A DNA stretch of 64,000 bases from Glaciihabitans sp. (GTDB lineage Bacteria; Actinomycetota; Actinomycetes; Actinomycetales; Microbacteriaceae): positions 1-64,000 of the forward strand of contig JAODBD010000013.1 in NCBI GenBank assembly GCA_025463785.1, written 5' to 3'. Position numbers and translations under genes: made by a program. The notes under the pieces are model-generated. The model did no database searches. It had not been told where the DNA came from and worked only from the letters and a program-made list of their open reading frames with translations. Of the stretch, positions 49,363 to 58,539 are shown in pieces (the first letter of the stretch is position 1; every line of letters starts with the position of its first letter).

Positions 49363-50487
49363 GTGAAAAAGTCAATCGCCCTCGGGCTGGCTACCCTCGC
49401 GGCCCTGGGAATTGCCGGCGTGACAGCGCCGGCCGCATCGGCCGCGTCGCCGGCCCATCACTCATACGCCCCGGTATTCGTCCAGACCGACGGCCTCAGC
49501 GGCAACCGCATTGTCGCGTACAGCCGCAACTCGGTCGGTGATCTGAGTGAACTGAACAGCTACTCCACGCACGGTCTTGGTGGTCAGCTAACTGGCTCAG
49601 TCGTTGACCATCTCGCCTCCCAGCACTCACTGGTCTACCGGTCAGGCCTGCTGTACGCAGTTAACGCCGGGAGCAACAGCATCAGCGTCTTCCGGGTACA
49701 CGGATCAAAGCTAAAGCTCCTTCAGGTGATTGGGTCCGGTGGCAGTTTTCCGGTGAGTATCGCGGTCAAGGGCAAGCTCGTCGAGGTGCTGAATGCGCGC
49801 AACGGTGGAATCGTACAAGGCTTTCTGCGTGCCGGATCCCACCTCGTCCGCGTGCAGTCCTGGAGTCGCGCGCTCGGTCTCAACGCCAGCCAGACGCCCG
49901 AGTTCACGAGCACGCCCGGGGATATCGCGTTCACGCCGAGCGGCTCGAAGGTCATCGTGACGACCAAGGGCAATGGCAGCGCGATCGACGTGTTCAGCGT
50001 GTCCTCGCACGGCACCCTTGCCAGTTCGCCGATTGTCAACACCGAGGCGGGAGCAGTCCCGTTTGCGCTGTCGTTCGATGCTCACGCCAACCTGGTTGTG
50101 GCTGAGGCCGGCACCAACTCGGTCGCCACGTACACGGTCAACCACGACGGCACTGTCACGCCGATTGACCAGCAGGCGACCGGCCAGAGCGCTACCTGTT
50201 GGATCGTGCGGTCCGGTTCGAACTTCTACGCATCCAATGCAGGTAGTGGATCCATCACCGCGTACCGCGACGGTGGAAGTGGAACGCTGACATCGCTTGG
50301 CAACACGGTGACAGACGGCGGCACGGTCGACGCAGCGGTTTCGCACGACGCACGCAACCTCTACGTGCAGACCGGCGCGACGGGCACGGTAGATGAGTAC
50401 CGGGTTTCGTCTGCAGGGGCACTTACGCGCGTCGGCTCGGTTGTCGTGCCGGGCGCGGTTGGCGGCGAAGGCATCGTCGCACTGTAG
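49363..50487 (+). CDS. Secreted beta-propeller protein (lactonase/YVTN-like)
   Basis: Start GTG 49363 follows AAGGAG at five bases. 374 residues. The signal peptide MKKSIALGLATLAALGIAG ends near ASAAS. Repeated blades such as GLLYAVNAGSNSISVFRV, GSKVIVTTKGNGSAIDVFSV, NLVVAEAGTNSVATYTV and SNFYASNAGSGSITAYR indicate a seven-bladed propeller of the 6-phosphogluconolactonase/YVTN group. Catalytic residues cannot be assigned, so a binding or structural role is possible. Divergent from an ECF sigma gene. Confidence 0.82.
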   Translation: MKKSIALGLATLAALGIAGVTAPAASAASPAHHSYAPVFVQTDGLSGNRIVAYSRNSVGDLSELNSYSTHGLGGQLTGSVVDHLASQHSLVYRSGLLYAVNAGSNSISVFRVHGSKLKLLQVIGSGGSFPVSIAVKGKLVEVLNARNGGIVQGFLRAGSHLVRVQSWSRALGLNASQTPEFTSTPGDIAFTPSGSKVIVTTKGNGSAIDVFSVSSHGTLASSPIVNTEAGAVPFALSFDAHANLVVAEAGTNSVATYTVNHDGTVTPIDQQATGQSATCWIVRSGSNFYASNAGSGSITAYRDGGSGTLTSLGNTVTDGGTVDAAVSHDARNLYVQTGATGTVDEYRVSSAGALTRVGSVVVPGAVGGEGIVAL

Positions 50488-50493
50488 CAACGC

Positions 50494-50532
50494 ATGGTTG
50501 GGGTGGGGTGGAAATCATCCCACCCCAACCAT
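50494..50532. terminator. Strong 14-bp hairpin between propeller gene and chorismate mutase
   Basis: ATGGTTGGGGTGGG (50494-50507) is perfectly complementary to CCCACCCCAACCAT (50519-50532) with an 11-base loop, 6 bases after the propeller gene stop and 18 bases before the next start. It may terminate the first gene or attenuate the second. No U-tract. Confidence 0.75.
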
Positions 50533-50550
50533 TGCCGCTACATTCGTATT

Positions 50551-50883
50551 ATGGAACCGACGAACGGCGCCACCTCGCCAGCCGAGGTCATGGCGGAGCT
50601 CACCGAAATCCGTCTGAGCATCGACAACATCGATGCCGCGCTCGTGCACATGCTGGCGGAGCGGTTTAAGTTCACGCAGCAGGTGGGCCGCGTGAAGGCC
50701 GCCGGTGGGCTGCCACCGTCCGACCCTGAGCGCGAGAAGGTGCAGATCGCGCGGCTGCGCGCAATCGCTGAAGAGTCGCACCTCGACCCCGCCTTTGCGG
50801 AGAAGTTCCTGAATTTCCTCGTCGCCGAGGTCATCCACCACCACGAGCAGATCGCCCGCACAGGCACAATCCAAACGCACTAG
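50551..50883 (+). CDS. Chorismate mutase, AroQ type
   Basis: 110 residues from ATG 50551. The helical AroQ pattern is LTEIRLSIDNIDAALVHMLAERFKFTQQVGRVKAAGGLPPSDPEREKVQIARLR, with the active-site Arg/Lys/Glu positions retained. It converts chorismate to prephenate in the cytosol. No other aromatic amino-acid gene adjoins it. Confidence 0.92.
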   Translation: MEPTNGATSPAEVMAELTEIRLSIDNIDAALVHMLAERFKFTQQVGRVKAAGGLPPSDPEREKVQIARLRAIAEESHLDPAFAEKFLNFLVAEVIHHHEQIARTGTIQTH

Positions 50884-51045
50884 CACCCGCTGCCGCGTGC
50901 CGTCTGCCGTGTAGCCGCCGCGCGCGTGTGCCGTGTCGCCGCGCTGGTGCCGTGCGCCGCGCCTGCCGCGCGCCTGGCACACGTACCGTGTGCCACCGGG
51001 TGCGCGGAGTTCGGTCGCGCGCGCCGATGTTCATACGTGCGCGCC

Positions 51046-51065
51046 CGCGACAAACCTCAGCGCAG
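51046..51065. repeat. Family A repeat half-site
   Basis: CGCGACAAACCTCAGCGCAG shares CAAACCTCAGCGCAG with the right arm at 37064-37078 and the core of the array at 39950-40177. Its left arm is not present. Confidence 0.6.
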
Positions 51066-51175
51066 CCGATGCGGGACCACCCGACCCCGCGCAACCCGAC
51101 AACGCCCAACCCGACCACGCCCAACCCACCCACGGGATGCGCGCCCGAGTTGACGGCCATATCATCCATTCGGTA

Positions 51176-51191
51176 TATTCCAACTGGAATA
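51176..51191. promoter_or_regulatory. Palindromic operator upstream of padR
   Basis: TATTCCA-AC-TGGAATA is a perfect palindrome with 7-base arms ending 6 bases before the padR ATG. It overlaps TATATT (51174-51179), a plausible -10 box. This is the expected position for autorepression by the PadR protein, which would also control the efflux pump gene behind it. Confidence 0.75.
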
Positions 51192-51197
51192 ATCGGA

Positions 51198-51800
51198 ATG
51201 GAGTTATCGATCGTGGCACTACTCACCCCGCTTGGGATTGCGGCGCTCGCGTTGCTCATGGAGCGACCGATGCATCCGTACGAGATGTACCAGCTGCTGA
51301 TCACGCGGGCCGAGGATCGCCTCGTCAAGGTTCGCCCGGGCTCGCTCTATCACGCAGTCGAGCGTCTCACCCGGCACGGTTTCGTCGAGGCCGTTGGCAC
51401 CGATCGCGAGGGCAATCGTCCTGAACGAACCACCTACCGCATCACCGAGTCGGGCCGAATGAGCCTGAGCGAGCGGGTCGCGGATATCATCGCGAACCCG
51501 GTCAACGAGTATCCCGAATTCCCGCTGGCAATTGGCGAAGCGCACAACCTGTCGCGTGAGAGCTTCGTCGAACTCCTCGGACGTCGGAGGCTCAACCTAT
51601 TGTCCAACCTGGGGATTTTCAGGATCGGATCGTTCGATGTCGCCGAGAAAGGCGTCCCCAAGAAGTACTGGATCGACGTGACCTACCAGGAGGCGATGGT
51701 CACGGCAGAGATCGCGTGGCTCGACGGCCTCGTTTCAGACCTCACCTCCGGGGCACTCGACTGGAGCAACGACCACCTCACAAAAGAGAGCAAGAAATGA
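51198..51800 (+). CDS. PadR-family transcriptional regulator
   Basis: 200 residues from ATG 51198 (MELSIVALLTPLG). A winged helix opens the protein (ALALLMERPMHPYEMYQLL, VRPGSLYHAVERLTRHGFVEAV, RTTYRITESGR), followed by the C-terminal Vir_act_alpha_C-like helical dimerisation domain. PadR proteins repress neighbouring transporter genes and release on ligand binding. The stop overlaps the pump start (ATGA), and a palindrome sits directly upstream. Confidence 0.92.
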   Translation: MELSIVALLTPLGIAALALLMERPMHPYEMYQLLITRAEDRLVKVRPGSLYHAVERLTRHGFVEAVGTDREGNRPERTTYRITESGRMSLSERVADIIANPVNEYPEFPLAIGEAHNLSRESFVELLGRRRLNLLSNLGIFRIGSFDVAEKGVPKKYWIDVTYQEAMVTAEIAWLDGLVSDLTSGALDWSNDHLTKESKK

Positions 51801-53392
51801 CGACCACCACAACATCCACGAGGCAATACAAGCCGTGGCCAGCGCTCTGGTCCCTCGTGATCGGTTTCTTCATGATCCTGATCGACACGACGATCGTGTC
51901 TGTCGCGAACCCTTCGATCCAGCGCGGCCTGAAGGTCAACAGCGTGAGCGACGTGCTCTGGGTGACCAGCGCGTACCTGCTCGCGTACGCTGTGCCGCTG
52001 CTCGTGACCGGGCGACTCGGTGACCGCTTCGGCCCGAAGAACCTGTACCTGAGCGGCCTCGTGATTTTCACTCTGGCGTCGGCCGCGTGCGGATTCTCCG
52101 GCGCGATCGGCGGCCTCGGTGCGCTCATTGCGGCTCGGGTCGTTCAGGGCATCGGCGCGTCTCTCATGACGCCTCAGACGATGGCCGTCATCACCCGCAT
52201 CTTCCCGCCAGACCAGCGCGGTGCCGCCATGGGCCTCTGGGGGGCGGTCGCCGGGGTTGCGACTCTGATTGGCCCCATCCTCGGCGGTGTGCTTGTCGAC
52301 GGCTTCGGTTGGGAGTGGATCTTCTTCATCAACGTTCCGGTCGGCATCGTTGCGTTCTTCCTCGCGGTGCGCTTCGTGCCGAAGCTCCCGACGCACCCGC
52401 ACAAGTTCGACATCCTTGGCGTCGTCCTCAGCGCAATCGGACTGTTCCTTGTTGTCTTCGGCCTCCAGGAGGGCCAGACCTACAACTGGGGCACCATGAC
52501 GAACACCCCGTTCTCGGTCTGGGGACTGATCATCGCCGGTGTCGTTGTGCTCGCGCTCTTCGTCATCTGGCAGGCGCTCAACAAGGGTGAACCGCTGTTG
52601 CCGCTGGTGCTGTTCCGTGACCGCAACTTCTCCCTCGCAAACGCGGCCATCACCACCGTTGGATTCACCATCACGAGCATGTCGCTTCCGCTGATCTACT
52701 ACTTCCAGCTCGTGAAGGGATTCACCCCGACGCAGTCCGCGCTCATGCTCGTGCCGATGGCAGTACTGTCGGGAGGGCTCGCCCCGCTCGTCGGCAGGCT
52801 GGTCAATCACATCAATCCGAAGTGGTTCGCGCTCGCCGGGATGGTGCTGCTCGCCGTCGCACTGTGGTGGTACTCGGCGCTTCTCAGCCCGACCATCGCG
52901 TGGGGCTGGCTGCTGCTGCCCGCGGCCGTGCTTGGCCTTGCAAACGCGGGAATCTGGGCTCCCATCTCGAACACGGCGACGCGTAACCTCTCCCCACGCC
53001 AGGCCGGCGCCGGGTCTGGCGTGTACAACACGACGCGCCAGATCGGCGCGGTGCTGGGTTCGGCATCCATTGCTGCGCTCATCGCCGGTCGGCTCGCAGT
53101 CGACCTACCCGTCAAGGCGGGCGGTGCGCCGACGAACGATTTTGCGGCAACTCAACTGCCCGAGTTCCTTCGTGCGGGGTTCACGAGCGCGGTTTCGGAG
53201 ACCCTGCTCCTGCCCGCGGCGGTGGCGCTGCTCGGCGCGATCGTTGTGCTGTTCTTCGCGAAGCCCAAGGCGAGCCACGGCTGGAACCAGCCTGTCGCGC
53301 CGGGTCAGACCGCCGAGCCCGCGTCGGAACCCGCAGCGCAGGCGGCGGCCCACGCGACCGAGGCTCCATCGGTGCCGACCGCACAGCCCTAG
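51797..53392 (+). CDS. DHA2-family MFS drug exporter
   Basis: 531 residues from ATG 51797, coupled to padR by ATGA. Fourteen membrane segments are expected. The motif-A region VTGRLGDRFGPKNLYL and motif C region GVATLIGPILGGVLVDGFGWEWIFFINVPVG mark an EmrB/QacA-type proton antiporter. The cytosolic tail is Pro/Ala-rich. The PadR partner suggests induction by the exported compound. Confidence 0.92.
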   Translation: MTTTTTSTRQYKPWPALWSLVIGFFMILIDTTIVSVANPSIQRGLKVNSVSDVLWVTSAYLLAYAVPLLVTGRLGDRFGPKNLYLSGLVIFTLASAACGFSGAIGGLGALIAARVVQGIGASLMTPQTMAVITRIFPPDQRGAAMGLWGAVAGVATLIGPILGGVLVDGFGWEWIFFINVPVGIVAFFLAVRFVPKLPTHPHKFDILGVVLSAIGLFLVVFGLQEGQTYNWGTMTNTPFSVWGLIIAGVVVLALFVIWQALNKGEPLLPLVLFRDRNFSLANAAITTVGFTITSMSLPLIYYFQLVKGFTPTQSALMLVPMAVLSGGLAPLVGRLVNHINPKWFALAGMVLLAVALWWYSALLSPTIAWGWLLLPAAVLGLANAGIWAPISNTATRNLSPRQAGAGSGVYNTTRQIGAVLGSASIAALIAGRLAVDLPVKAGGAPTNDFAATQLPEFLRAGFTSAVSETLLLPAAVALLGAIVVLFFAKPKASHGWNQPVAPGQTAEPASEPAAQAAAHATEAPSVPTAQP

Positions 53393-53450
53393 CGGTTCCG
53401 AGCGGTTCGAGCGGTTCCAGGGAGAGTCGCGCGGCAGCTATGGTCAAATC

Positions 53451-54380
53451 ATGGCTTCAGAATCCTCCTGGGATCCCGCGCGACTCCCCTCCCAATCCGG
53501 CAAGACGATGGTCGTCACCGGCGGCAACGCTGGCATCGGCTACTTCGTCAGCGAGCAACTCGCGGCGGCGGGCGCGCATGTCGTCCTGGCATCCCGATCG
53601 AGGGAGCGTGCGGATGCCGCTGCCGCATCAATCCGGCGACGGGTCGCGGCCGCGCAGGTCGACTTCGTCCACCTCGACCTGTCGTCCCTCGGCACAGTCC
53701 GCGAAGCCGCGGAGAAGCTGCGGAAGCTCGACCGAATCGACGCGCTCATCAACAACGCGGGTGGAACGAGCGGCAATAAACAGCGCGCCGTAACCGAGGA
53801 CGGCCTGGAAAGCGTGGTCGGCGCGAACGCGTTCGGCCCCTTCGTGCTGACGGCTCTTGTCTTCCCGGCGCTTCGGGATGGGGCTCGAGTCGTCAATCTC
53901 GGGAGTATGGCCACTCGCCTTGTTAAGCCAGACATCCAGAACCTGCAGTTGGAGCACGGCAAGTACAACTTCTTCAAGGCCTACGCCTACTCGAAGCACG
54001 CGATGCACGCCTTTTCACTCGAATTGCACCGACGCCTGACAGCAGCGGGCAGCGGTGTCGAGTCGCTGCTGGCGCATCCCGGGTTCGCGGTCGACGGCCT
54101 TTCGGCGAGGCGTCCCGGCATCAACGACCAGTCTGCAGGTCGCCGCTTCGTTGACGTGCTTCAGGGCGTCATGGCCCACGGTAAAGACCGCGGCGCATGG
54201 CCGGTCGTGCGGGCCGCCATCGACCCGGCGGCCCACAGCGGCGAATTCTATGGACCTCGCCGCAGTGTTGCCGGGGGGCCAGCTGTCGTCGAGCCCATCG
54301 CATCCAGCGCCGACCCGGCCTTCGGGGCGGAGTTTTGGCGGCAGGCCGAAGTCGCGACGGGTGTTACGTTCAGCGTGTGA
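53451..54380 (+). CDS. Short-chain dehydrogenase/reductase (retinol dehydrogenase-like)
   Basis: 309 residues from ATG 53451. The TGGNAGIGYFVSEQL glycine motif, LDLSSLGTVREAAEKL, LINNAGG, VNLGSMATR and the catalytic YAYSKHAMHAFSLEL (YxxxK) are present. The C-terminal layout resembles the retinol dehydrogenase/WW-oxidoreductase branch. Substrate unknown. It follows the pump gene by 58 bases that contain short GCGGTTC repeats. Confidence 0.87.
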   Translation: MASESSWDPARLPSQSGKTMVVTGGNAGIGYFVSEQLAAAGAHVVLASRSRERADAAAASIRRRVAAAQVDFVHLDLSSLGTVREAAEKLRKLDRIDALINNAGGTSGNKQRAVTEDGLESVVGANAFGPFVLTALVFPALRDGARVVNLGSMATRLVKPDIQNLQLEHGKYNFFKAYAYSKHAMHAFSLELHRRLTAAGSGVESLLAHPGFAVDGLSARRPGINDQSAGRRFVDVLQGVMAHGKDRGAWPVVRAAIDPAAHSGEFYGPRRSVAGGPAVVEPIASSADPAFGAEFWRQAEVATGVTFSV

Positions 54381-54428
54381 AGCGGTCGCTCCCAGCATCG
54401 GATGCCCTCGCTCTGCTGAACTAGAGGC

Positions 54429-54848
54429 ATGGAAACTCTCTACACCGCAATCGCCCACGCCAGCGGAGGTGGCCGCGACGGCCACGTCCTGAGCGAGGAC
54501 AACCGCATCGACCTGGACACTCGTCCGCCCAGGGAGATGGGCGGCTCGGGCGAAGGCACCAACCCCGAGCAACTCTTCGCCGCCGCGTACGCTGCGTGTT
54601 TTCTGTCTGCGATGCACGGAGTCGGCAAGCGCATGGGCGTCGACACGAAGGAGTCGCAGGTTTCGGCCAGCGTCGGCATCGGACGAGTCAGTGATGTCGC
54701 GTACGGCATCGCTGTTGAGCTCGACATCTATGCGCCGAACGTTCCGCTCGAGCAGCGTCAGCAGCTCGTCGATGCCGCGCACCAGGTCTGCCCGTACTCG
54801 AACGCGACGCGTGGCAACGTCGAGGTGACACTGACTCTCGTCAACTAG
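54429..54848 (+). CDS. Organic hydroperoxide resistance protein (Ohr)
   Basis: 139 residues of the OsmC/Ohr family. The peroxidatic Cys lies in AAYAACFLSAMH and the resolving Cys in AAHQVCPYSNATRGNVEV, with the Arg/Glu positions in GGGRDGHV and GTNPEQLFAAAYA. It reduces organic peroxides in the cytosol with lipoylated protein partners. No adjacent OhrR gene. Confidence 0.93.
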   Translation: METLYTAIAHASGGGRDGHVLSEDNRIDLDTRPPREMGGSGEGTNPEQLFAAAYAACFLSAMHGVGKRMGVDTKESQVSASVGIGRVSDVAYGIAVELDIYAPNVPLEQRQQLVDAAHQVCPYSNATRGNVEVTLTLVN

Positions 54849-54914
54849 CTGCACGCAGGGGCGCCCCAAGTTGCGCGCAGGCGCGCTCCGCCTGCGCGCG
54901 GGGACGAGTTATGC

Positions 54915-54973
54915 GTGAGGGGCGCCATATCGACGTTCCCGGAGCCCCGGAAGGCCGATATGGCGCCCCTCAC
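54915..54973. repeat. Dispersed palindrome family B, copy 2
   Basis: Two 25-base arms (54915-54939 and 54949-54973) match at 23 positions around a 9-base loop; the outer 18 bases are perfect. The left arm contains GAGGGGCGCCATATCG as at 44170. It lies between converging ohr and aldo/keto reductase genes. Confidence 0.88.
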
Positions 54974-55000
54974 GGTTGGGAAGGTGGGGAGCGGCGGCGG

Positions 55001-55972
55001 TTACCAGGCGTACTGCTCGGGCGCCGTCTTCTTGCCTGGGAAGATTTCATCGAGTCGTGCCAGCGCGGCGCCATCGAGGTCGAGATCGACGGCACGGATG
55101 GCTGAGTCGAGCTGCTCCTGCGTGCGTGGCCCGACGATGGGCGCGGTGACCGCAGGCTGGTGAAGCAGCCACGCCAGCGCGATGTCGCCGGGCTCATGCC
55201 CGAGTTCGTCGGCAAACGCTTCGTACTGCTCGATCGCGTCGTGGTGCTTCTCCAGCCCGGCCCTGGCCTGGTCGTTGTTGCGGCGCTTGCCCTCGTCCTG
55301 CTTCTTGAGCACACCGCCGAGCAGTCCACCACTCAGAGGCGACCACGGGATGACGCCGAGTCCGTTGGCCTGCGCCGCCGGGAGCACCTCGACCTCAAGG
55401 TCGCGCGTGATCAGGTTGTACAGCGACTGTTCGCTGACGAGACCAACCGAGTTGCGCTTGCGGGCGGCTTCCTGCGCGGTCGCAATGTGCCATCCGGCAA
55501 AATTGCTGCTGCCCGCGTACAGGATCTTGCCCTGCGTGATCGCGACATCGATGGCCTGCCAGATCTCGTCCCACGGGGTATCGCGGTCGACGTGATGGAA
55601 CTGGTACAGGTCGACGTAGTCGGTCTGCATGCGTTTGAGCGAGGCATCCAGCGCGCGGCGGATGTTGAGGGCAGAAAGCTTGCCTTCGTTGGGGTATTCG
55701 GTCATGTTGCCATAGACCTTGGTGGCGAGGACGGTCTTCTCGCGCCGCGCGCCGCCCTTCGCGAAGTAGCGGCCGAGGATCTCCTCGGTAGCTCCGCGGC
55801 CCTTGTGCTGGCCGTAAACGTTGGCGGTATCAAAGAAGTTGATGCCGTAGTCGTGGGCGGAGTCCATGATCGAGTGCGCGTCGGCTTCTTCGGTTTGTGG
55901 GCCGAAGTTCATGGTGCCGAGGCAGATACGGGAAACGGTGAGGCCAGAGCGGCCGAGGTGCGTGAATTTCAT
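55001..55972 (-). CDS. Aldo/keto reductase
   Basis: 323 residues, TIM barrel. The catalytic tetrad positions are in FFDTANVYGQHKGRGATEE (Asp, Tyr), VLATKVYG (Lys) and QFHHVDRDTPWDE (His). NADPH contacts lie in IVGPRTQEQLDSAI. It resembles the YajO/YhdN-type branch. Physiological substrate unknown. Confidence 0.92.
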   Translation of the reverse strand: MKFTHLGRSGLTVSRICLGTMNFGPQTEEADAHSIMDSAHDYGINFFDTANVYGQHKGRGATEEILGRYFAKGGARREKTVLATKVYGNMTEYPNEGKLSALNIRRALDASLKRMQTDYVDLYQFHHVDRDTPWDEIWQAIDVAITQGKILYAGSSNFAGWHIATAQEAARKRNSVGLVSEQSLYNLITRDLEVEVLPAAQANGLGVIPWSPLSGGLLGGVLKKQDEGKRRNNDQARAGLEKHHDAIEQYEAFADELGHEPGDIALAWLLHQPAVTAPIVGPRTQEQLDSAIRAVDLDLDGAALARLDEIFPGKKTAPEQYAW

Positions 55973-56124
55973 GGTTTCAAGCCTCTACCGTTAGCGCTCA
56001 CTTGTCGAATCGGCGGGCGTTTCCGGGCCGGGAGGAAGGGCCGCGGGCAGAGAGCCGCGAGCGGAGAGCCGTAAGGGAATTCCGCGAGGGAAGCGCCGGG
56101 AGCGGAGTGCAGTGAGCCGCGCGG

Positions 56125-58428
56125 TCAGACGCCGATGGTAGGCCCGAAACGGTCGGCGAGCGGCGAGCGGTGTGCGTGCCGCAACTCGTCGAGGGATGCG
56201 GTGAAGACATCCTGAAGCTCGAAGGTGTCGCGTGAGTCGGTGACGCCGATGCGCAGCGCGGGATAGCCGCGACCCTCGCACAGCCCCTGGAACTTGACAT
56301 CGTCTTCACGAGGCACAGACACGATCACGCGGCCGGTCGATTCGCTGAACAGGGCCGTAGCGACATCCACGCCGTCTCGCTCGAGGATCTCGCCGAGCCA
56401 GACGCGAGCCCCCACGCCGAAACGCAGAGCGCTCTCGATGAGCGCCTGCGCGAGGCCGCCGTCGGCGAGGTCGTGCGCGCTCGAGATGATGTTCTGCTCG
56501 TTGCCGTACCGGATGAGGTCGGCCAGTCGCTGCTCGCCGGCGAGGTCAACAATCGGCGGACGCCCACCGAGGTGCCCGTGGATGACCTCAGACCAGGCCG
56601 ACCCGTCGAGCTCCTCGCGCGTGACACCGAGCAGGTAGATGTTGTTGCCCTCGTCTTGCCAGCCGGACGGGATGCGCTTCGCGACATCGTCGATCACACC
56701 GAGCACCGCGATGACGGGCGTCGGGTGGATGGGCACATCGCCGGTCTGGTTGTAGAAACTGACGTTGCCGCCCGTGACCGGGATCTCGAGCTCCATGCAT
56801 CCGTCGGCGATGCCCTCGACCGCGCGACTGAACTGCCACATGACCTCGGGGTTCTCTGGCGAACCGAAATTCAGGCAGTCCGACACGGCAACCGGTGTCG
56901 CGCCCGTGACCGCGACATTGCGGAACGCCTCGGCGAGGGCGAGCTGCGCGCCCTGGAACGGATCGAGCTGACAGAACCGGCCGTTGGCATCCGTTGCGAC
57001 AGCGAAGCCGAGGCCGGACTCCTCATCGACGCGAACCATGCCCCCGTCGTCGGGGAAGCTCAGCGCGGTGTTGCCGAGCACGTAGGTGTCGTACTGGTTG
57101 GTGATCCAGCGCTTGTCCGCGAGATTGGCGCTGCCGATGAGGCGGAAGATCTGATCCTTCAGATCGGATGCCGTGGTCGGCCTCGCGAGACGGGACGCCG
57201 AGTCGGCATTCAGAGCGTCGATCCACGTCGGGTACGTCACCGGACGGTCGTACACCGGACCGTCGACGGCGACCGTGCGCGGCTCGACGTTGACGATCTG
57301 CTCGCCGTGCCAATTGATGATGAGGCGGCCGGTGTCGGTGACCTCGCCCAGCACGCTGGTTTCGACATCCCACTTCTTGACAACCTCGAGGAACCCGGCC
57401 AGTTTCGACGGCGTCACGATTGCCATCATGCGTTCCTGGCTCTCCGACATGAGGATCTCCTCGGCGGTGAGGGTAGGGTCGCGCAGTAAAACCTTCTCGA
57501 GTTCGATGAACATGCCGCCGTCACCGTTGCTCGCAAGCTCAGATGTCGCGCAGCTGATGCCTGCGGCACCGAGGTCCTGAATGCCTTCGACGAGCTCCTG
57601 CTGGAACAGTTCGAGGCAGCATTCGATGAGTACCTTCTCGGCGAACGGGTCGCCAACCTGCACCGCCGGGCGCTTGGTTGGACCACCGGCCGAGAAAGAG
57701 TCGCTGGCCAGAATGGATGCCCCGCCAATGCCGTCACCGCCGGTGCGAGCCCCGAAGAGCACCACCTTGTTGCCCACCCCGCGCGCATTGGCGAGGTGAA
57801 GATCCTCGTGCCGCAGCACGCCGACCGCGAGCGCGTTGACGAGCGGATTGGCCTGGTACACGGAGTCGAAGTAGGTTTCGCCGCCGATGTTCGGGAGGCC
57901 GAGGCAGTTGCCATAGAAGCTGATCCCGGCGACGACGCCGTGCACGACGCGCGCGGTATCCGGGTCGTCGATGTTGCCGAAGCGAAGCGCATCCATGACA
58001 GCCACCGGCCGCGCGCCCATCGAGATGATGTCGCGAACGATGCCGCCGACACCGGTAGCCGCACCCTGGAACGGCTCGATGTAGCTCGGATGATTGTGGC
58101 TCTCGATCTTGAAGGTGACAGCCCAGCCGCCACCGACATCCACGACACCGGCGTTTTCGCCCATGCCAACCATGAGGTTCTTGCGCATCTTCTCGGTGGT
58201 CTTGGTGCCGAACTGTCGGAGGTAGGACTTGCTCGACTTATAGGAGCAGTGCTCGCTCCACATGACCGAGTACATGGCGAGTTCGCCACTGGTGGGACGG
58301 CGACCGAGAATCTCGCGGATCGCTAAGTACTCGTCGGGCTTGAGCCCCAGAGCGGCGTACGGCTGCTCTTTCTCCGGCGTCGCCGCCGCGTGGGAAACGG
58401 TATCGGCGGGGGAGGTCGTCGCGGACAA
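56125..58428 (-). CDS. purL: Phosphoribosylformylglycinamidine synthase subunit PurL
   Basis: 767 residues. The frame is open far upstream but has no ATG or GTG near the family start. TTG 58428 ([10 protein letters not shown]) is chosen because GGAG lies 7 bases upstream. Motifs are [51 protein letters not shown] and, in the second half, [10 protein letters not shown] and SAHDLADGG. It forms FGAM with PurQ and PurS. purQ and purS lie on the same strand but are separated from it by the glpX-like gene. Confidence 0.95.
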   Translation of the reverse strand: MSATTSPADTVSHAAATPEKEQPYAALGLKPDEYLAIREILGRRPTSGELAMYSVMWSEHCSYKSSKSYLRQFGTKTTEKMRKNLMVGMGENAGVVDVGGGWAVTFKIESHNHPSYIEPFQGAATGVGGIVRDIISMGARPVAVMDALRFGNIDDPDTARVVHGVVAGISFYGNCLGLPNIGGETYFDSVYQANPLVNALAVGVLRHEDLHLANARGVGNKVVLFGARTGGDGIGGASILASDSFSAGGPTKRPAVQVGDPFAEKVLIECCLELFQQELVEGIQDLGAAGISCATSELASNGDGGMFIELEKVLLRDPTLTAEEILMSESQERMMAIVTPSKLAGFLEVVKKWDVETSVLGEVTDTGRLIINWHGEQIVNVEPRTVAVDGPVYDRPVTYPTWIDALNADSASRLARPTTASDLKDQIFRLIGSANLADKRWITNQYDTYVLGNTALSFPDDGGMVRVDEESGLGFAVATDANGRFCQLDPFQGAQLALAEAFRNVAVTGATPVAVSDCLNFGSPENPEVMWQFSRAVEGIADGCMELEIPVTGGNVSFYNQTGDVPIHPTPVIAVLGVIDDVAKRIPSGWQDEGNNIYLLGVTREELDGSAWSEVIHGHLGGRPPIVDLAGEQRLADLIRYGNEQNIISSAHDLADGGLAQALIESALRFGVGARVWLGEILERDGVDVATALFSESTGRVIVSVPREDDVKFQGLCEGRGYPALRIGVTDSRDTFELQDVFTASLDELRHAHRSPLADRFGPTIGV

Positions 58429-58539
58429 AATGCTCCGTAGGTCGAGGGCGTGCCGGGCTAGGTCGATTCTACCGGGACGTGCGCGCGTGCCGCTCGCGCG
58501 CGTCCCGCCCGTGCCCGCCCGCCCGGGTAGGGTGGCGCG

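Larger units (their letters stand above)
50884..51197. other. Intergenic region with GTGCCG-rich DNA and a PadR operator
   Basis: 314 bases without a credible gene. It contains GTGCCG/CGCCGC-rich low-complexity DNA (50890-51010), a family A repeat half-site (51046-51065), CAACCCGAC/CCAACCC-type short repeats (51080-51130), and the palindromic operator at 51176-51191. Confidence 0.6.
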
